Shown: piece after piece, positions 62,642-64,000 of the stretch
How the letters are laid out: every line of letters begins with the position of its first letter
How positions within the stretch are numbered: the first letter of the stretch is position 1
Assembly (NCBI GenBank): GCA_016793775.1
Contig: JAEULK010000024.1
Coordinates: 1 to 64,000 of the forward strand
Length of the DNA stretch: 64,000 bases
Reading direction: 5' to 3'
Source: Sphingopyxis sp.
Lineage (GTDB): Bacteria; Pseudomonadota; Alphaproteobacteria; Sphingomonadales; Sphingomonadaceae
Notes under the pieces: model-generated
Databases searched by the model: none
What the model was told of the DNA's origin: nothing
Seen by the model: the letters and a program-made list of their open reading frames with translations, nothing else
Made by a program: the position numbers and the translations under genes

Positions 62642-63415
62642 GTGTCCGCACCGTTCCGCTTTCCGCGCTTCTTCGTCACCAGCCCGGCGCCCTGCCCCTA
62701 TCTGGCGGGCAAGACCGAGCGCAAGGTGTTTACCGAGCTCAGCGGCCATAGCGCGGGCGAGCTCAACGACGCGCTCGGCCGCATCGGCTTTCGCCGCAGC
62801 CAGTCGGTCGCCTATCGCCCGAGCTGTTCGGATTGCACCGCCTGCGTGTCGGTGCGCGTGTGCACCGGCGAATTCAGCCCGAACAATTCGCAGAAGCGCA
62901 ATTTGCGCCGCAACGGCGACATCGTCGCGACCGCGTGCAAACCCTGGGCGACCGATGAGCAATATGCGCTGCTGCGCTCCTACCTCGGCTCGCGCCATCC
63001 CAATGGCGGCATGGCCGACATGGACGAACAGGATTTCGCCGACATGGTCGAACAGACCCCGGTCGACAGCTATCTGATCGAATATCGCGAGCCGACGGTC
63101 GACGGCGTGCGCGGGCGGCTGATCGGATGCTGCCTGACCGATAGGCAGAGCGACGGGCTTTCGATGATCTACAGCTTCTTCGACGCGTCGCACCCGCTGC
63201 GCGAGGGGCTGGGCACCTATATCATCCTCGACCATGTCCAGCGCGCCGCGAAGGCGGGGCTGCCCTTTGTCTATCTCGGTTACTGGATCGAGGGGTCGAC
63301 GCGCATGGCCTATAAGGCGCGCTTCCGCCCGCTCGAGAAACTGGGCCCCGATGGCTGGTCGCGGTTCGAGCCGGTTGCCTCGGATCGCATCGCCAAACAG
63401 TTCGAACTGGCCTGA
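62642..63415 (+). CDS. bpt: arginyl/leucyl-tRNA-protein transferase (Ate/Bpt family)
   Basis: 257 residues from a GTG (a TTG at 62633 is an alternative). [16 protein letters not shown], a cysteine cluster [12 protein letters not shown], and [18 protein letters not shown] near the end. Transfers an amino acid from tRNA to protein N-termini, marking them for ClpAP degradation in the bacterial N-end rule. Confidence 0.9.
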   Translation: MSAPFRFPRFFVTSPAPCPYLAGKTERKVFTELSGHSAGELNDALGRIGFRRSQSVAYRPSCSDCTACVSVRVCTGEFSPNNSQKRNLRRNGDIVATACKPWATDEQYALLRSYLGSRHPNGGMADMDEQDFADMVEQTPVDSYLIEYREPTVDGVRGRLIGCCLTDRQSDGLSMIYSFFDASHPLREGLGTYIILDHVQRAAKAGLPFVYLGYWIEGSTRMAYKARFRPLEKLGPDGWSRFEPVASDRIAKQFELA

Positions 63416-63591
63416 GCCGGGCTTTTTGCGCGCGCTTCGGGCCTAGTTGCGAACGTCTCGCAGCAGGCAGAATCTCGCCCGCCACCGGTTGACCTTTCCC
63501 CGCTTTCAAGGGCATAGCTTGGCGCCTAGGACATAAGTCCGGGTCGCATCCAGATTGTACTCGCCGGGGGGCTGGCGATAGGGGGACAGGG

Positions 63592-63669
63592 ATGCCCGTG
63601 CGCAGGTTCGTCAGCATCAAGACCGGCAGCGAAGGTGCGTCCATCGTGCCGGGGCCTTTGCGCGCATGA
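63592..63669 (+). CDS. 25-residue upstream ORF translationally coupled to the oxidoreductase gene
   Basis: Begins at an ATG with a strong GGGGGACAGG site and ends in an ATGA overlap with the next gene. It has no recognisable domain. It may be a leader peptide, or the sign of a small frameshift at the front of the oxidoreductase. Confidence 0.35.
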   Translation: MPVRRFVSIKTGSEGASIVPGPLRA

Positions 63670-64000
63670 GCGACAAGGTCCCGTCGCAGCCGCTGCCCGC
63701 CGAGACGGTCAAGGTCGCGATCATCGGATCGGGACCCGCCGGGCTGAGCGCGGCGTCGCGCGCCGGGCAGCTGGGCATGAGCCATGTGCTGATCGAAAAG
63801 ACCGATCACCTGTCCGACACCATCTATAAATATCAGAAGGGCAAGCGCGTGCTCGCGACGCCCGACCGGCTCGACTTGCGCTCCGACTGCCGCTTCGCCG
63901 AGGGCGCGCGCGAATATATCCTCGGCAACTGGGACGATGACGCCAACGCCAACAAGGTCTATGTCGTCAAACAAGCCGAAGTCACCGAGGTGACGGGACA
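63666..64000 (+). CDS. NAD(P)/FAD-binding oxidoreductase, N-terminal part (runs off the window)
   Basis: The first 111 codons contain a dinucleotide-binding fold, VKVAIIGSGPAGLSAASRAGQLG, then LIEKTDHLSDTIYKYQKGKRVLATP. Alphaproteobacterial relatives are long multi-domain proteins with an NAD(P)-binding part and further C-terminal domains. Here the C-terminal part is missing because the window ends. Confidence 0.75.
   Translation, partial: MSDKVPSQPLPAETVKVAIIGSGPAGLSAASRAGQLGMSHVLIEKTDHLSDTIYKYQKGKRVLATPDRLDLRSDCRFAEGAREYILGNWDDDANANKVYVVKQAEVTEVTG

Noticed and set aside
60548-63235. An 895-codon open frame on the minus strand opposite pyruvate kinase and bpt
   Set aside because: Only its last 109 codons (DUF1244) look like a protein family. 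The rest is the GC-rich shadow of well-recognised plus-strand genes.

Overview
The window is GC-rich, gene-dense bacterial chromosome. Several things point to an alphaproteobacterium of the Sphingomonadales (Sphingopyxis/Sphingomonas-like): three TonB-dependent receptors ending in aromatic residues, an alpha-type GapR/UPF0335 protein, an arginyltransferase of the Bpt type, a ruvCAB-yebC-tol/pal neighbourhood, paired palindromic intergenic repeats and a type II secretion operon next to the tol genes. The genus is inferred from gene content and was not tested by a search.

Layout. 1-670: the 3' end of an IS3-family element that has probably cut off the front of a T5orf172/GIY-YIG gene, then a small YodC-like gene. 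957-18929: a catabolic island with a zinc alcohol dehydrogenase, two aminoglycoside-phosphotransferase-fold kinases, two further MDR dehydrogenases, four SDRs, an aldehyde dehydrogenase, a cytochrome P450 divergent from a LysR regulator, two NTF2-fold proteins, a GFA-type protein and a TonB-dependent receptor. Most junctions are 4-nt overlaps, and the substrate is unknown. 19147-25432: a CPA1 Na+/H+ antiporter and a small acyl-CoA-type cluster (SDR, two crotonases, a metallo-beta-lactamase-fold hydrolase, a FAS1/MaoC-type dehydratase). 25575-33388: a disaccharide locus with a LacI regulator, a large palindromic operator, a GH65 enzyme fused to beta-phosphoglucomutase, a TonB-dependent receptor and an MFS permease. 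An IS481-family element sits exactly at the permease stop codon. 34600-34686 is tRNA-Leu(GAG).

35007-51459 is the most interesting part: a surface lipoprotein with a beta-helix-like body, a 908-residue TonB-dependent receptor, and a complete gspCDEFGHIJKLMN operon with its own prepilin peptidase. Both transcription units (upstream of 35007 and of 39650) carry arrays of 7-bp GTCA-containing half-sites repeating every 11 bp. In each, the last half-site is followed 10 nt later by a TAG-containing -10-like element. That is the geometry of PhoB (Pho box) promoters, so I infer a phosphate-starvation regulon that makes a secretion machine, a candidate cargo and an outer-membrane transporter together.

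51446-64000 is conserved housekeeping: pal, tolB, tolA, tolR, tolQ and ybgC; ruvB, a GIY-YIG gene bracketed by a 34-bp inverted repeat, ruvA and ruvC; yebC; a YbjQ-like gene; gapR; a DUF1244 gene; pyruvate kinase; bpt; and the start of an NAD(P)-binding oxidoreductase that runs off the window. At least four families of palindromic intergenic repeats occur as inverted pairs. No rRNA, CRISPR array or plasmid/phage replication genes were seen.
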